Positions 51,173 to 62,301 of a DNA stretch of 64,000 nt are shown here, piece after piece. The stretch lies in NCBI GenBank assembly GCA_963798445.1, contig CAWCTH010000003.1, forward strand, positions 372,001-436,000, read 5' to 3'. Position 1 is the stretch's first letter. Each line of letters opens with the position of its first letter. The notes beneath the pieces were generated by a model, which had not been told where the DNA came from, ran no database searches, and saw only the letters and a list, made by a program, of their open reading frames with translations. The DNA is from DASXAI01 sp963798445. GTDB taxonomy: Bacteria; Actinomycetota; Acidimicrobiia; Acidimicrobiales; Ilumatobacteraceae. Position numbers and translations under genes: made by a program.

Positions 51173-52006
51173 ATGCCCGACACCGTACGTTGCGCCCTCA
51201 TCCAGACCACCGGGATCTCCCCCCGTGAGACGATGATGAAGCACCAGGCCGAGATGGTCCGCAACGCCGCCGAACAAGGCGCCAAGATCATCTGCCTGCA
51301 GGAGCTGGCCACCGGTCCGTACTTCTGCCAGGTCGAGACGGACGAGTGGTTCGACCTCGCCGAGGCCGTCCCGGCGGGACCGAGCACCACGGACATGATG
51401 GCGCTCGCCGCCGAGCTGGACGTCGTCATCATCCTCCCGCTGTTCGAGGACGACGGCGGCACCTACTACAACACCGCCGCCGTCATCGATGCCGACGGCA
51501 CCTACCTCGGCAAGTACCGCAAGACCCACATCCCCCATGGCGAGCACTACTACGAGAAGTACTACTTCAAGCCGGGGAACCTCGGGTTCCCGGTGTTCCA
51601 GACGAAGTACGCCAAGGTCGGGGTCTACATCTGCTACGACCGGCGGTTCCCCGAGGGTGCCCGCGCCCTCGGGATCGCCGGGGCCGAGATCGTGTTCATC
51701 CCGTCGGCGACGGGTGGGCGATCCTACAAAACGTGGCACGTCGAGCAGCGGGCCCACGCCATCGCCAACCGGTACTTCGTCGGGACGAACAACCGGGTCG
51801 GTCCCGAGCCGTACGGCCCCAACGAGTTCTATGGCCACAGCTACTTCTGCGATCCCGACGGCGTGATCCTCAGCGAGGGCAGCGGCGAGACCGAGGAGGT
51901 CGTCCTGGCCGATCTCGACCTCGCCCAGATCCGCTCGGCCCGTCTCGACCTCCCGGTCTGGCGGGACCGGCGGCCCGAGACCTACGGGCCGCTGGCGGTC
52001 CTGTGA
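51173..52006 (+). CDS. Nitrilase-superfamily amidohydrolase, probable beta-ureidopropionase
   Basis: This intact 277-residue enzyme has the Glu-Lys-Cys triad of the superfamily: Glu in CLQELATGPYFCQ, Lys in KYRKTHIPHGEHYYEKYYF and Cys in GVYICYDRRFPEGAR. The GPYFC and KYYFKPGN stretches resemble beta-ureidopropionase (N-carbamoyl-beta-alanine amidohydrolase), which releases beta-alanine, CO2 and ammonia. The ATG has caggag upstream. Its stop overlaps the aminotransferase GTG by four bases. The dihydropyrimidinase downstream would make its substrate. Confidence 0.9.
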   Translation: MPDTVRCALIQTTGISPRETMMKHQAEMVRNAAEQGAKIICLQELATGPYFCQVETDEWFDLAEAVPAGPSTTDMMALAAELDVVIILPLFEDDGGTYYNTAAVIDADGTYLGKYRKTHIPHGEHYYEKYYFKPGNLGFPVFQTKYAKVGVYICYDRRFPEGARALGIAGAEIVFIPSATGGRSYKTWHVEQRAHAIANRYFVGTNNRVGPEPYGPNEFYGHSYFCDPDGVILSEGSGETEEVVLADLDLAQIRSARLDLPVWRDRRPETYGPLAVL

Positions 52007-53330
52007 GCGGCGAGGAGATGTCAGCGGACGCCATCGTCGAGGCGGCCAAGCGCACGACCCTGTTCGAGTGGGGTTCCCAGCAGGTGGCCCCGTTGGCCAT
52101 CGACCGCGGCGAGGGCGTCTACCTGTACGGCGTCGACGGCACGCGGTACATCGACTTCAACTCGATCGCCATGTGCGTGAACATCGGCCACGGCGATCCC
52201 CGGGTCGGCGCCGCGGTCAAGGAGCAGATGGACCGCGTCTCGTTCATGTCGCCGTTCATGGTCTCGGCGGTCCGGGCCGAGGTCGGCGAGACGCTGGCCC
52301 GGGTCACGCCCCCGGGCCTGTCCAAGGCGTTCTTCACCCTCGCCGGCGCCGACGCCAACGAGGTCGCCATGCGCACCGCCCGGCTCGTCACCGGGCGGCG
52401 CAAGATCCTCACCCGCTACCGCTCGTACCACGGTGGATCGCACGCCGTGCTGGCGGCCAGTGGGGATCCGCGACGCAGCCGGTCGAGGGCGGGATGGGTG
52501 ACATCGTGCGCATCCCGGACCCGTACCACTACCGCTTCCCGTGGATCGCCGACGAGGCCGAGTTCCGGGAGTTCAACCTGGCCCAGATCGAGGAGATCAT
52601 CCAGCTCGAGGATCCGGCCACGATCGCCGCCGTGATGGTCGAGCCGGTCACCGGCTCCAACGGGCTGATCATCCCGCCGGCCGGCTGGCTCGGCGGGCTG
52701 CGGGCTCTGCGACCGCTACGACATCCTCCTCATCTGCGACGAGGTGATGTCGGGGTTCGGCCGGACCGGCCGCTGGTTCGCGTCGACCACGAAGGCGTGT
52801 CGCCCGACATCATGACGATCGCCAAGGGGATCACGAGCGGGTACGTCCCGCTCGGAGCGTGCATGGTCTCCGCAGACGTCGCCACCGCCGTCGACGGCAT
52901 CCCGTCGGCGCCGGCCTGACCTACCAGAGCCACCCGGTCGGCCTGGCCGCCGCCCGCGCCGTGCTCGCCATCTACGAGAGCGACGGGTTGATCGAACGGG
53001 CCGCCGAGATGGGTGAGGTCCTCCGGGCCGGCCTCCTCGGGCTGCAGGAACGGCATCCGAGCGTCGGTGACGTCCGCGCGATCGGGCCTGTTCTCGACGC
53101 TCGAGCTGGTCCACGACCGCGGACGCGGGCCGAGCTGATGCCGCTCGCGGTCCGTCGTCGCCGGTCGCCGCCGAGATGTCGCGCGACCTTGATGAAGCGG
53201 GGGATCCTGGCCAGCCTGCGGGCAGTGGCTGTTCGCCAACCCGCCGCTGGTGATCACCGAGGACCGATCGGCGAGGCCCTGGCCCCTCGACAGCCTGCCA
53301 TCGCCGACGAGCGACAGCTCGCCGGTGCGC
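52003..53330 (+). CDS. Class III PLP-dependent aminotransferase (frameshifted)
   Basis: It has about 440 residues when joined. Frame one gives GVYLYGVDGTRYIDFNSIAM and FFTLAGADANEVAMRTARLV. The next gives VMVEPVTGSNGLIIPPAGWL, DEVMSGFGRTGRW and the PLP lysine in SPDIMTIAKGITSGYVPLGA. A third gives LTYQSHPVGLAAARAVLAIY. Shifts lie near 52460, 52700, 52790 and 52905. Fitting the operon, it would transaminate beta-alanine to malonate semialdehyde, but omega-aminotransferases of this class vary in substrate. The C-terminal boundary is approximate. Confidence 0.87.
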
Positions 53331-53377
53331 CGCCCCGCCGCACATCGCCGACGCTCGCCACGTCCCTGAGGCCGCCG

Positions 53378-53562
53378 ATGCGGCCGAAATTCTACCGACC
53401 CGCGAGCGCTACGGACGGGCGGCGGCTGGCCTCGATGAACAACGACCCGGACGGCATCGACCGGCATAGTGGACCCGACGTCGGCCCGAGCTCGACCGCA
53501 TGCTCGGCGAGTTCTGCTTCGGCGACGTCTGGCGCGACGGACACGACCGGACGGCGGGATAA
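53378..53562 (+). pseudogene. Possible N-terminal remnant of a carboxymuconolactone decarboxylase-like protein
   Basis: In mixed frames this reads RERYGRAAAGL, MNNDPDGIDR and then ELDRMLGEFCFGDVWRDG. That resembles the first 50-60 residues of CMD-family proteins (conserved Glu-Phe-x-x-Gly-Asp-Val). A stop follows and the dihydropyrimidinase begins within 80 bases, so the rest of a CMD domain has no room. It may be a truncated gene, a deletion in the assembly, or a misread C-terminus of the aminotransferase. A short frame from 53570 (MTLTEPDELKAHM) has no recognisable relatives. Confidence 0.35.
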
Positions 53563-53637
53563 ACACCATGACGCTGACCGAGCCCGACGAATTGAAGGCC
53601 CACATGAAGGCGCGTCAGCAGGGCTTCGACGTGAGTC

Positions 53638-55038
53638 TTGGAGGTGTTCGCCACACGGGACGGTCGTGACAGCGACCGACACCGTCCTCGCCGACGTGCT
53701 GATCGACGACGAGCGGATCATCGCCGTCGTCGCGCCGGGGACCGACCTGGCCGAGCAGTTCGTGGCGTCGGCCGACCAGATCATCGACGCCACCGAGCGC
53801 TTCGTCGATGCCGGGCGGCATCGATGCCCACACCCACTTCGGGCCGGTCGGCCAGATCGCACCCGTCCTCGACACGTTCGAGACGGGGACGCTGGCCGCG
53901 GCGTTCGGTGGCACGACGACGGTGCTCGACTTCGCCGCCCCACGGCGGGAAGCCGTCTGATCGAGGCCGTCGAGGAGTACACGTCAAGGCGTCCGGCGAG
54001 TGCGCCGTCGACTACGGCTTCCACGCCAACACGTTCGGCGTCGACGAGATCTCCCCCAAGGAGATGGACATCCTCGTCGACGACGGCGTCACCAGCTTCA
54101 AGATGTTCATGGCCTACCCGGGACCGGCTGTACTCCGACGACGGCCAGATCCTGACGATGATGCAGCAGTCGGCGACAACGGTGGGCTGATCATGATGCA
54201 CGCCGAGAACGGCATCGCCATCGACGTGCTGCGCCAGCAGGCCATCGACCGGGGCACCACCGACCCCGTGTACCACTCGTTGACCCGCCCGCCGATCCTC
54301 GAGGCCGAGGCGGTGCACCGTGCCGCCGTCCTCGCTCACGTCGCCGGCGTGCCCGTCTACATCGTGCACCTCTCGTCCGCCGAGGCCCTCGACGAGGTGG
54401 TCGACGGCCCGCCACAAGGGCTGGAACGTGTTCGCCGAGACGTGCCCGCAGTACCTGTTCCTCGACCTCGCCGACCTCGAACGCCCCGACTTCGACGGCG
54501 CCAAGTACGTGTGCTCGCCCCCGCTGCGGGCCAACGAGCACCAGAACCACCTGTGGCGCGGGCTGCGCACCAACGACCTGCAGGTCGTCGCCACCGACCA
54601 CTGCCCGTTCTGCTACTCCCAGAAGGAGCTCGGGCGGGGTGACTTCCGCAAGATCCCCAACGGGGTCCCCGGCGTCGAGCACCGCATGGAGCTGATGTAC
54701 GACGGCGCCGTCGCCAAGGGCCGGACCTCGCTGAACCGGTGGGTCGAGATCTGCTCGACCGCGCCGGCGAAGATGTTCGGGCTGTATCCGCGCAAGGGCG
54801 GCCATCGCGCCGGCTCGGACGCCGACCTCGTCATCTTCGACCCGACCGGCCGCGGACCATCTCCGCCGCCACGCACCACATGAACGTCGACTACTCGGTC
54901 TACGAGGGCACCGTGGTCGCCGGCTCGGTCGACAAGGTCCTCCTGCGCGGCCGGCTCATCATCGACGGCGACCGCTACCTCGGCCGCCCCGGCCACGGCG
55001 CCTTCCAGCGCCGCGACACCTGCGGCTACCTCACCTAG
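53638..55038 (+). CDS. Dihydropyrimidinase / D-hydantoinase (frameshifted)
   Basis: This is a cyclic amidohydrolase of about 467 residues. Metal ligands across frames are IDAHTHFG (HxH), the carboxylated Lys in TSFKMFMAYPG, His in GLIMMHAENG, His in VYIVHLSSAEAL and Asp in VVATDHCPF. The end SAATHHMNVDYSVYEGTVVA is typical of the family. Shifts occur near 53660, 53820, 53945, 54125, 54410 and 54860. It opens dihydrouracil or hydantoins to N-carbamoyl amino acids, the substrates of the upstream ureidopropionase. The start is uncertain (TTG 53638 or GTG 53644). It is the last gene of the operon. Confidence 0.88.
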
Positions 55039-55099
55039 CGGGCAGTTGGGGTCTCGGGGTCCCGCCGGAGCCGGCGCCAACCTCTCGTACCCTTGGCCC

Positions 55100-57869
55100 A
55101 TGGGCCCCACGGACGCCGACACCGCCGTAGGCGAGGACATCCGGCTGCTCGGGCGCCTGCTGGGCGACGTGATCCGGGCGGAGACGGGCAGCGGGGTCTT
55201 CGACCTGATCGAACGCGGCGACAGGTCGCGGTGACGGAGCGACGCGACGGCAGCGCACCGATCGCCGAGCTGGCCCCCGAGCTGCTGCCCGCGCCCATCG
55301 AGGACCAGCTGCACGTGATCCGGGCCTTCGCCTGGATCTCGCTGCTGGCCAACACGGCCGAGGACGTGCACCACGAGCGGCGCCGCCGGTTCCACCGCGC
55401 CGCCGGCTCGGCGCACCAGGAGGGCAGCATCGCCGCCGTGCTTCGATCAGCCTCGTCGCCGACGGGCGTCACGGCGCCGAGGTGGCCGAGGTGCTGGGCG
55501 AGCTCGGCGTCAGCCCCGTGCTCACCGCCCACCCGACCGAGGTCCGGCGCAAGACCGTGCTCGACGCCCTCGGCCGCATCGCCGACCTGCTCGACGAGCG
55601 GGGCCGGCTCGAGCGCGCGGCGCCCGAGCGGGACGACCTCGAGGACGCGCTGCGCCTCGAGGTGCTGATGCTGTGGCAGACGGCCATCCTGCGGCTGTCG
55701 AAGCTGCGGGTGCGCGACGAGATCAACGAGTCGCTGCGCTACTACGACACGAGCCTGTTCGAGGTCGTGCCGGCACTGCAGCGCGACATCGAGCGAGAGT
55801 TCCGCCGAGCGACTGGGGCGAGCCGGTCGCAGCTCGGCCCGGTCATCGCCATGGGCTCGTGGATCGGCGGCGATCGCGACGGCAACCCGTTCGTCACCGC
55901 CGAGGTCATGCGCCTGGCCACCACCGCGCCAGGCCGACGGTGGCCCTCGGCCACCACCTCGCCGCCGTGCACCGGCTGTCGCGTCGAGCTGTCGATGTCG
56001 TCGCGGCTGGTGACACCGACCGCCGCGCTCGAGGACGCTGGCCGAGCGGTCCGGCGACGACGTCGCCGTTCCGGGTCGACGAGCCCTACCGGCGGGCGCT
56101 GCGCGGCATGCACGCCCGGCTCCACGCCTTCGCCGCCCGCGTCCTCGACGAGGTGCCGGGGCCGACTCCCCCACGCCGCGCTCGAGCCCTACGCGCTCCA
56201 TCGACGAGCTGCCGGCCGACCTCGACATCGTGGTCGACTCGCTGCGCGTCGCACGGGCCGGGGCCGCTGGCGGACGCCCACGTCGATGCCGGTGCGCCGC
56301 GCGGTGGCCGACGTTCGGCGCCCACCTCTGCGCGCTCGACACGCGCCAGAACTCGGCCGTGCACGAGGCGGTCATCGCCGACCTCTTCGCCGTGGCCGCA
56401 CCGGCATCGACTACCTGGCCCTCGACGAGGCCGACGCGGGTCGAGCTGCTGACCGCGGAGCTGCGTTCGGCCCGCCTGCTGCGCAGCCCCTGGGCCGAAG
56501 TACAGCGACACCACCCGCTGCGAGCTCGCGGTGTTCGACGAGATCGCCGAGCGCCGTGCGCCGCCACGGCGCCGAGGATCGTGCCGCACTACGTGATCTC
56601 CATGGCCGAGTCGGTGAGCGACGTGCTCGAGGTCGCCGTGCTGCTCAAGGAGGCCGGCCTGCTGGCGCCCGGCGACGAGCCCCGACCAGCACGTCGACAT
56701 CGTCCCGCTGTTCGAGACGATCGACGACCTGCAGCGAGGCCCCGCCGACGCTGGCCGCGCTGCTGGCGCTGCCGCGTCTACCGCTCGCTCGTCGCCGGTC
56801 GCGGCGACTGGCAGGAGGTGATGATCGGCTACTCCGACTCCAACAAGGACGGTGGCTACCTCACCTCGACCTGGTCGCTGTACCGGGCCCAGATCGAGCT
56901 GGTCCGGCGTCGCGCACGACGCCGGCGTGCGGCTGCGGCTGTTCCACGGTCGGGGCGGCACGGTCGGACGCGGCGGCGGGCCGGCCTACGAGGCGATCCT
57001 CGCCCAACCGCTCGGGCAGCGTGGACGGGGCGCTGCGGATCACCGAGCAGGGCGAGATCGTCGCCGCCAAGTACTCGCACCCGGCCTCGGCCCGCCGCAA
57101 CCTCGAGACGCTGGCCGCCGCCACCCTGGCGGCGTCGCTCGACCGCGGCGCGGCCGCTGGGCGTCGAGCGACCGCTACGGCACGGCCATGATCGAGCTGT
57201 CCGAGCGGGCCATGCGCGCCTACCGCGCCCTCGTCTACGACGACCCGCGCTTCGTCGAGTTCTTCCGCGCCATCACGCCCATCGGTGAGATCTCCCGGCT
57301 GAACATCGGGTCGCGGCCGGCGTCGCGCACCGCGTCGAGCCGCATCGAGGACCTGCGGGCCATCCCGTGGGTGTTCGGCTGGTCGCAGTGCCGGCTGTCG
57401 ATCCCGGCGTGGTACGGCGTGGGCTCCGCGTTCGACGAGCTCGCCGCGGCGACACCCAGACCGACGCGCGACTGCTCGTCGAGATGCACGAGCGGTGGCC
57501 GTTCTTCCGGTCGATCATGGCCAACATGGGCATGGTGCTGGCCAAGACCGACCTCCAGATCGGCCGGCGCTACGCCGAGCTGGTCGAGGACGTCGAGCTG
57601 CGCCACCGGGTGATGGGACGCGATCGCCGCCGAGCACGAGCGCACCGTGCGGCTGGCACGCCACCATCACCGGCTCCGCCGATCTGCTGGCCGGCAACCC
57701 GGCGCTGGCCCGCAGCGTGGCCAACCGCTTCCCCTACCTCGACCCCCTGCACGTGCTGCAGATCGAGATGCTGCGGCGCTACCGCAGCGGCGACACCGAC
57801 GAGCTCGTGGCCCGGGCGCTGGAGCTGACCATCAACGCCATCGCCACCGGGCTGCGCAACAGCGGCTGA
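55100..57869 (+). CDS. ppc: Phosphoenolpyruvate carboxylase (many frameshifts)
   Basis: It has about 920 residues in total, the normal size. It replenishes oxaloacetate from phosphoenolpyruvate and bicarbonate. Motifs appear in order in alternating frames: LTAHPTEVRRKTVLDALGR, MGSWIGGDRDGNPFVTAEVM, MIGYSDSNKDGGYLTSTWSL, FHGRGGTVGRGGGPAYEAIL, LNIGSRPASR, and the C-terminal TINAIATGLRNSG. At least ten shifts are needed, all single-base. The catalytic His of TAHPTE and the Arg of HGRGGT are present. It converges on the crotonase gene. Confidence 0.92.
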
Positions 57870-57911
57870 GGGCCTCAGGTGCTCCGGATCGCGGTGGTCG
57901 GCCTCGGCGCG

Positions 57912-58688
57912 CTACTCGCCTCGCCAGTTCGGCGTCCGCTTCTCGGCGAACGCCTTGGGGCCCTCGATGAAGTCGGCCGAACGCACCATGTCGGCAACGG
58001 CGCTGTACTTCCGGCGCTGAGCCGCCTCGACGCCAGCCTCGCTCGAGGCCTTGGTAGACGGCCTGCTTGGACGCCCGGACCGACATCGGCGAGCCTCCAG
58101 GATCAGTTCGGCCCAGCGCCGGGCACCGGCGAGCGCCTCGCCTTCGGGCACGACCTCGTTGACGAAGCCGAGCTGCTGACCTTCTGCGGCGCTCACCCGG
58201 CGGCCGGTGAGGATCATGCCCAACGCCTGCTTGGTACCGATCGTGCGCGGCAGCCGGTGCACGCCGCCGGCGAGGGCGGCCAGCCCGACGCGCGGCTCCG
58301 GCAGGGCGAACACGGCGTTCTCGGCGGCGACGATGATGTCGCAGGCCAGGGCGATCTCGAAGCCGCCGCCCATGGCGACGCCGTTCACCGCCGCGATGAC
58401 CGGCTTGTTGAGGTCGTAGCGCGACGTGAGGCCCCCGAACCCGGCGGCGGGCTGGCCGCTCAGATCGCCCCCGCCGGCCTGGTACTTCAGGTCGTTGCCG
58501 GCGCAGAAGGCCCGGTCGCCGGCGCCGGTGATGATCGCCACCCACAGCTCGGGATCGGCGGCGAATTCGTCGAACACACCGGCCAGCTCGGCGTTGGCCG
58601 GCGGATGCAAGGCGTTCATGACCTCGGGCCGGTTGATGGTGACGATGAAGAGGTGCCCGTCGCGTTCTGCCTGGCTGAAGTTCCCCAT
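57912..58688 (-). CDS. Enoyl-CoA hydratase/isomerase family protein
   Basis: This 258-residue crotonase-fold protein has the oxyanion-hole motifs FCAGNDLKYQ and VNGVAMGGGFEIALACDI, and FALPEPRVGLAALAGGVHRL around the active-site region. A short stretch near 58050-58090 (SGRPSRPSTKASSE) is out of frame; the neighbouring frame there reads PMSVRASKQAVYQGLERG, so two compensating indels are likely. Substrate CoA ester is unknown. It stands alone on the minus strand after ppc. Confidence 0.88.
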   Translation of the reverse strand: MGNFSQAERDGHLFIVTINRPEVMNALHPPANAELAGVFDEFAADPELWVAIITGAGDRAFCAGNDLKYQAGGGDLSGQPAAGFGGLTSRYDLNKPVIAAVNGVAMGGGFEIALACDIIVAAENAVFALPEPRVGLAALAGGVHRLPRTIGTKQALGMILTGRRVSAAEGQQLGFVNEVVPEGEALAGARRWAELILEARRCRSGRPSRPSTKASSEAGVEAAQRRKYSAVADMVRSADFIEGPKAFAEKRTPNWRGE

Positions 58689-58818
58689 GGCCGACGACCG
58701 TACCGCTCAAGCCGGCCGTCGAGTCCAATGCGACCGCCGGCTGGCCGGCGACGGCGGTAGATGTCTCGTGTGGCGCTGCTGGGAGTGACCAGCGACCAGC
58801 AACCCTGGGTTCATGATT

Positions 58819-58867
58819 GAGAACGGTGTACTGTTCTCTTTCATACGGCGAATAGCGCCGCCGTATG
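58819..58867 (+). promoter_or_regulatory. Two inverted repeats upstream of the c-di-GMP protein gene
   Basis: First, gagaac and gttctc are separated by 8 bases (58819-58838). Second, a perfect 9-bp pair catacggcg / cgccgtatg has an 8-base loop (58842-58867). Both lie in the 284-bp gap between divergent crotonase and GGDEF-EAL genes, 106 bp before the latter's start. They could be operators or a leader hairpin. No factor can be named. Confidence 0.45.
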
Positions 58868-58972
58868 GGATCGCGTTCATGGCGTTTGCTCATGATGGTG
58901 GACGGTTCCCGATGACGTTGCTCTAGACCCGAGGCGGCGACCGTCAGCGGCGTGGCCATTCGAGGAGAGCCC

Positions 58973-61900
58973 ATGGCGGTGAGCCCCTTTGGGGGCGTCG
59001 GAGACCGACGCCCCCGACTTCCGCCGCATTGCCGACTCGATGCCCCATCTCGTGTGGATGGCCGGCCCGGACGGCAGCTCGACTACTTCAACGGCAGTGC
59101 GCCCACTACGCCGGCTTCGACGTTGAGCGAGACGGCGAGTGGGACGGCGTGGCGCTCATCCACGCGGATGGACCTCGAGCGCACGTGGCTGGCCTGGCGC
59201 TACGCGACGCAAACCATGTCGCCGTACGACATCGACTGCCGTGTCCGTCGATTCGATGGCGAATATCGATGGCACGCGTCCGGGCGCGCCCGAGCCGGAC
59301 AACAGGATGGTTCGTTTTCAGGATGGATCGGCACGGCGACTGATATCGAAGACGCGAAGGTAGCGGCGCTCGATCGACGCGTAGCCGAGCGGCGTCTGGC
59401 GGAGAGATCGACGATGCTCGACACGCTGCAGTTCGACGCACCCGTCGGCTTCGCCGCAGTGGATCGCGACTTCCGCCTCTTGCGCATGAACGAGACGTTG
59501 GCGGCGATGGACGGTACGACTGTGGCAGATCGCCGCGAGTGACCCTCGGCTCGGTGATTGCCGCAGTGTGGCCACAGGTCGAACCGATCTACCGTCGCAT
59601 TTTCGATACCGGAGAAGCAGTCTCGACGTCGAGATCGACCGGCCTCTGGAGATCGATCCCTAGTTCCGAAGCCAATGGTTGACCAGCCTTTACCCGATCC
59701 GGGTGGCGCTCAAAGGTGATCGGCGTCGCCATCATGCTGATCGACAAGACCGAACGCAAGGCGGGCGAGGCGACGCGCCAGGCACTGGCGGCGCATCGTC
59801 GAAGGGTCCGGTGACGCCATCTTCGGCGTCACCGCCGAGGGCCTCATCACGAGCTGGAACGCGGCCGCCGAGCGCCTCTTCGGCTACGCAGCCGACGAAG
59901 TCATCGGTCAGCCGGTGGCGCTGATCGCACCGGCGGATGGGCAATCGACCAGCAGGCGCAGATGCGGTGCCCGGCTCAACGCGGGCGGGCCGCCCGAACA
60001 CCTCGAGACCACACGCCGCCGCAAGGACGGCACGCTTGGTCGAGGTGCTGATCACCGCGTCGACGGCGACCGACGGGACCGGGAAGGTGGTGGGCTCTGT
60101 CCGTGATCGCCCACGACATCACCGAGCGCCGCGGCCGAGCGACGCGCGCTCGAGGCGAGCGAGCGCCGGCCTGGCCGAGGCCCAACGCATCGCTCACCTC
60201 GGCAGCTTCGAGCTCGATATCGTCGACCGGCGAACTGACGTGGTCCGACGAGCAGTTACCGCGATCCTCGGGCTCGAAGCCCGGGGTCGGCGCGAGCGAC
60301 GAGGCGTTTCGTCTCGATGGTCCATCCCGACGACTGTGCCGGCGGTGAGCCGGGCGTGGTCGGACGCTCATCAAGGGTGGGCATCCCGTTCGATCTCTGG
60401 AAATCCGCCTGATCCGGGCGGACGGGCAGGAACGCACGATGCGAGCACGGGCTGTTCCCGATCGTGGCGACGACGGCACCGTCGTCAAGGCTGACCGGCA
60501 CGATGATGGACGACACCGAGCGGGTCGAGGCCGACCGGGTGCGCCAGCGCCGGCCGAGACCCGCTTCGAGATCGGCTTCGAGCAGGCGGCGATCGGCGCC
60601 GTGATCGCCGATCTCGACGGCATCCCGATCCGCGTGAACCCGGCCGTGTGCGCCTTCCTCGGTCGACCGCCGAGGACTGCTCGTCGGGCCGACGGTGGAC
60701 CGAGTTCACCCACCCGGACGAGCTGCCGCTCTGGCACGGCGCGTCTCGCTCGGTTGGCCGCCGGCCACGACACCTACGAGGACGAGCGACGCTACCTGCG
60801 GCCCGACGGCAGCCATCGTGTGGGCGCTGTCGCACGTCACCCTGGTGCGCGACGAGAGCGGGTGAACCCCAGTACTTCTTCATGCAGCTGCAGGACATCA
60901 CCGGGCGCAAGGAGATGGAGGAGGACCTGGCCCACCAGGCGCTCCACGACACGCTCACCGGCCTCCCGAACCGGGCCCTGCTCGACCGACCGCCTGGTCC
61001 ACGGCCTGGCCGGCTCCCGGCGGCGCGGCTCGCAGCTCGGCGTGATCTTCCTCGACGTCGATCACTTCAAGGTGGTCAACGACTCGCTTGGGCCACACCT
61101 CCGGTGACGATCTGCTCGCGACATGCGGCCGACCGGATCGCCGGGGCGATCCGCCCGGGCGACACCGTGGCCCGGTTCGGCGGCGACGAGTTCGTCATCG
61201 TGTGCGACGACGTCTCCGTGCTCGAGACCGAACAGATCGCCGAGCGGGTGCTGGCAGGCACTGAACCAACCGTGTCGTGATCGGCAACCAGGAGATCGAC
61301 CGTGACGGCCAGCCTCGGCATCGCCATCGCCGACGCCAACGCCACGCCGGAGAGCCTGCTGCGGGACTCCGACGCCGCCATGTACCGCGCCAAGGAACGC
61401 GGCCGGGGCCGCATCGAGCTGTTCGACGAGGCCCTGCGGTCCAAGGTCGAGCGACGGCTGGCCACCGCATCGGCGTTGCACCGCGCCCTCGAGCAGCGAC
61501 GAGTTCACCGTCCACTACCAGCCGATCGTCGACCTGGCCGACCGGGGCGATGGTGAGCGCCGAGGCGCTGCTGCGCTGGGAGCACCCCGAGCGCGGCCTC
61601 GTCGGCCCCGCCGAGTTCATCCCCCTCGCCGAGGAGACCGGCCTCATCGTCCCCATCGGCGCCTGGGTGCTCGAGCAGGCCTGCCGGCAGCTGGTCGAGT
61701 GGCAGCGATCACGCGACGCCGGTCCGTGACCTGTCGGTGGCCGTGAACCTCTCGGTGCGCCAGATGCTCGCCCCCGACATCGCCGGTCTGATCGAGCGAT
61801 GTCTTGCGGCGCACCGGCGTGCGTCCCGCAGATCTCTGCCTCGAGCTGACCGAGAGCGTGTTCATGGAAGACGTCGACTACTTCGGCACAGACGCTGGCC

Positions 61901-62259
61901 GAGTCTCAAGGCACTTGGGCGTCCGCCTGGCGATCGACGACTTCGGGACGGGCTACTCGTCGCTCAGCTACCTCAAGCGCTTCCCGGTCGACGCGGTGAA
62001 GGTCGACCGGGCGTTCGTCGACGGGCTCGGGACCGACCCCCACGATGCGGCCCTCGTCGCCGCCATCATGGCCATGGCCGACGCCCTCGGCCTCGAAGTG
62101 ACGGCCGAAGGTGTGGAGACCCCAGAGCAACTGGGCGAGCTCAAGCGGCTGGGATGCCGTCGATCGCAGGGCTACTACCTCGCCAGGCCGATGCCGGCGG
62201 AGTCGCTGACCCGTCTCGTCACCGATGGCCACCGCTGGGAGGTCGACCACGTCGACTGA
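58973..62259 (+). CDS. Multi-PAS diguanylate cyclase/phosphodiesterase, GGDEF-EAL (many frameshifts)
   Basis: The protein has about 1090 residues. Several PAS domains come first; examples are MPHLVWMAGPDGS, GDAIFGVTAEGLITSWNAAA and EIGFEQAAIGAVIADLDGIP, two of them closed by DITERR- or DITGRKEMEEDLA-type linkers. The GGDEF domain has LTGLPNRALL, the active site ARFGGDEFVIV and an intact inhibitory RPGD site five residues upstream. The EAL domain has VSAEALLRWEHPERGLVGP, CLELTESVFMED, IDDFGTGYSSLSYLKRFPVD and VTAEGVETPEQL. Both catalytic motifs look active, so net c-di-GMP output is undecided. No membrane segments are seen. gaggag precedes the ATG. Confidence 0.88.
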
Positions 62260-62301
62260 CCGTTGGCTAGCGTCGCGCTCAACTGTGACAGGGAGCGTGC
62301 G

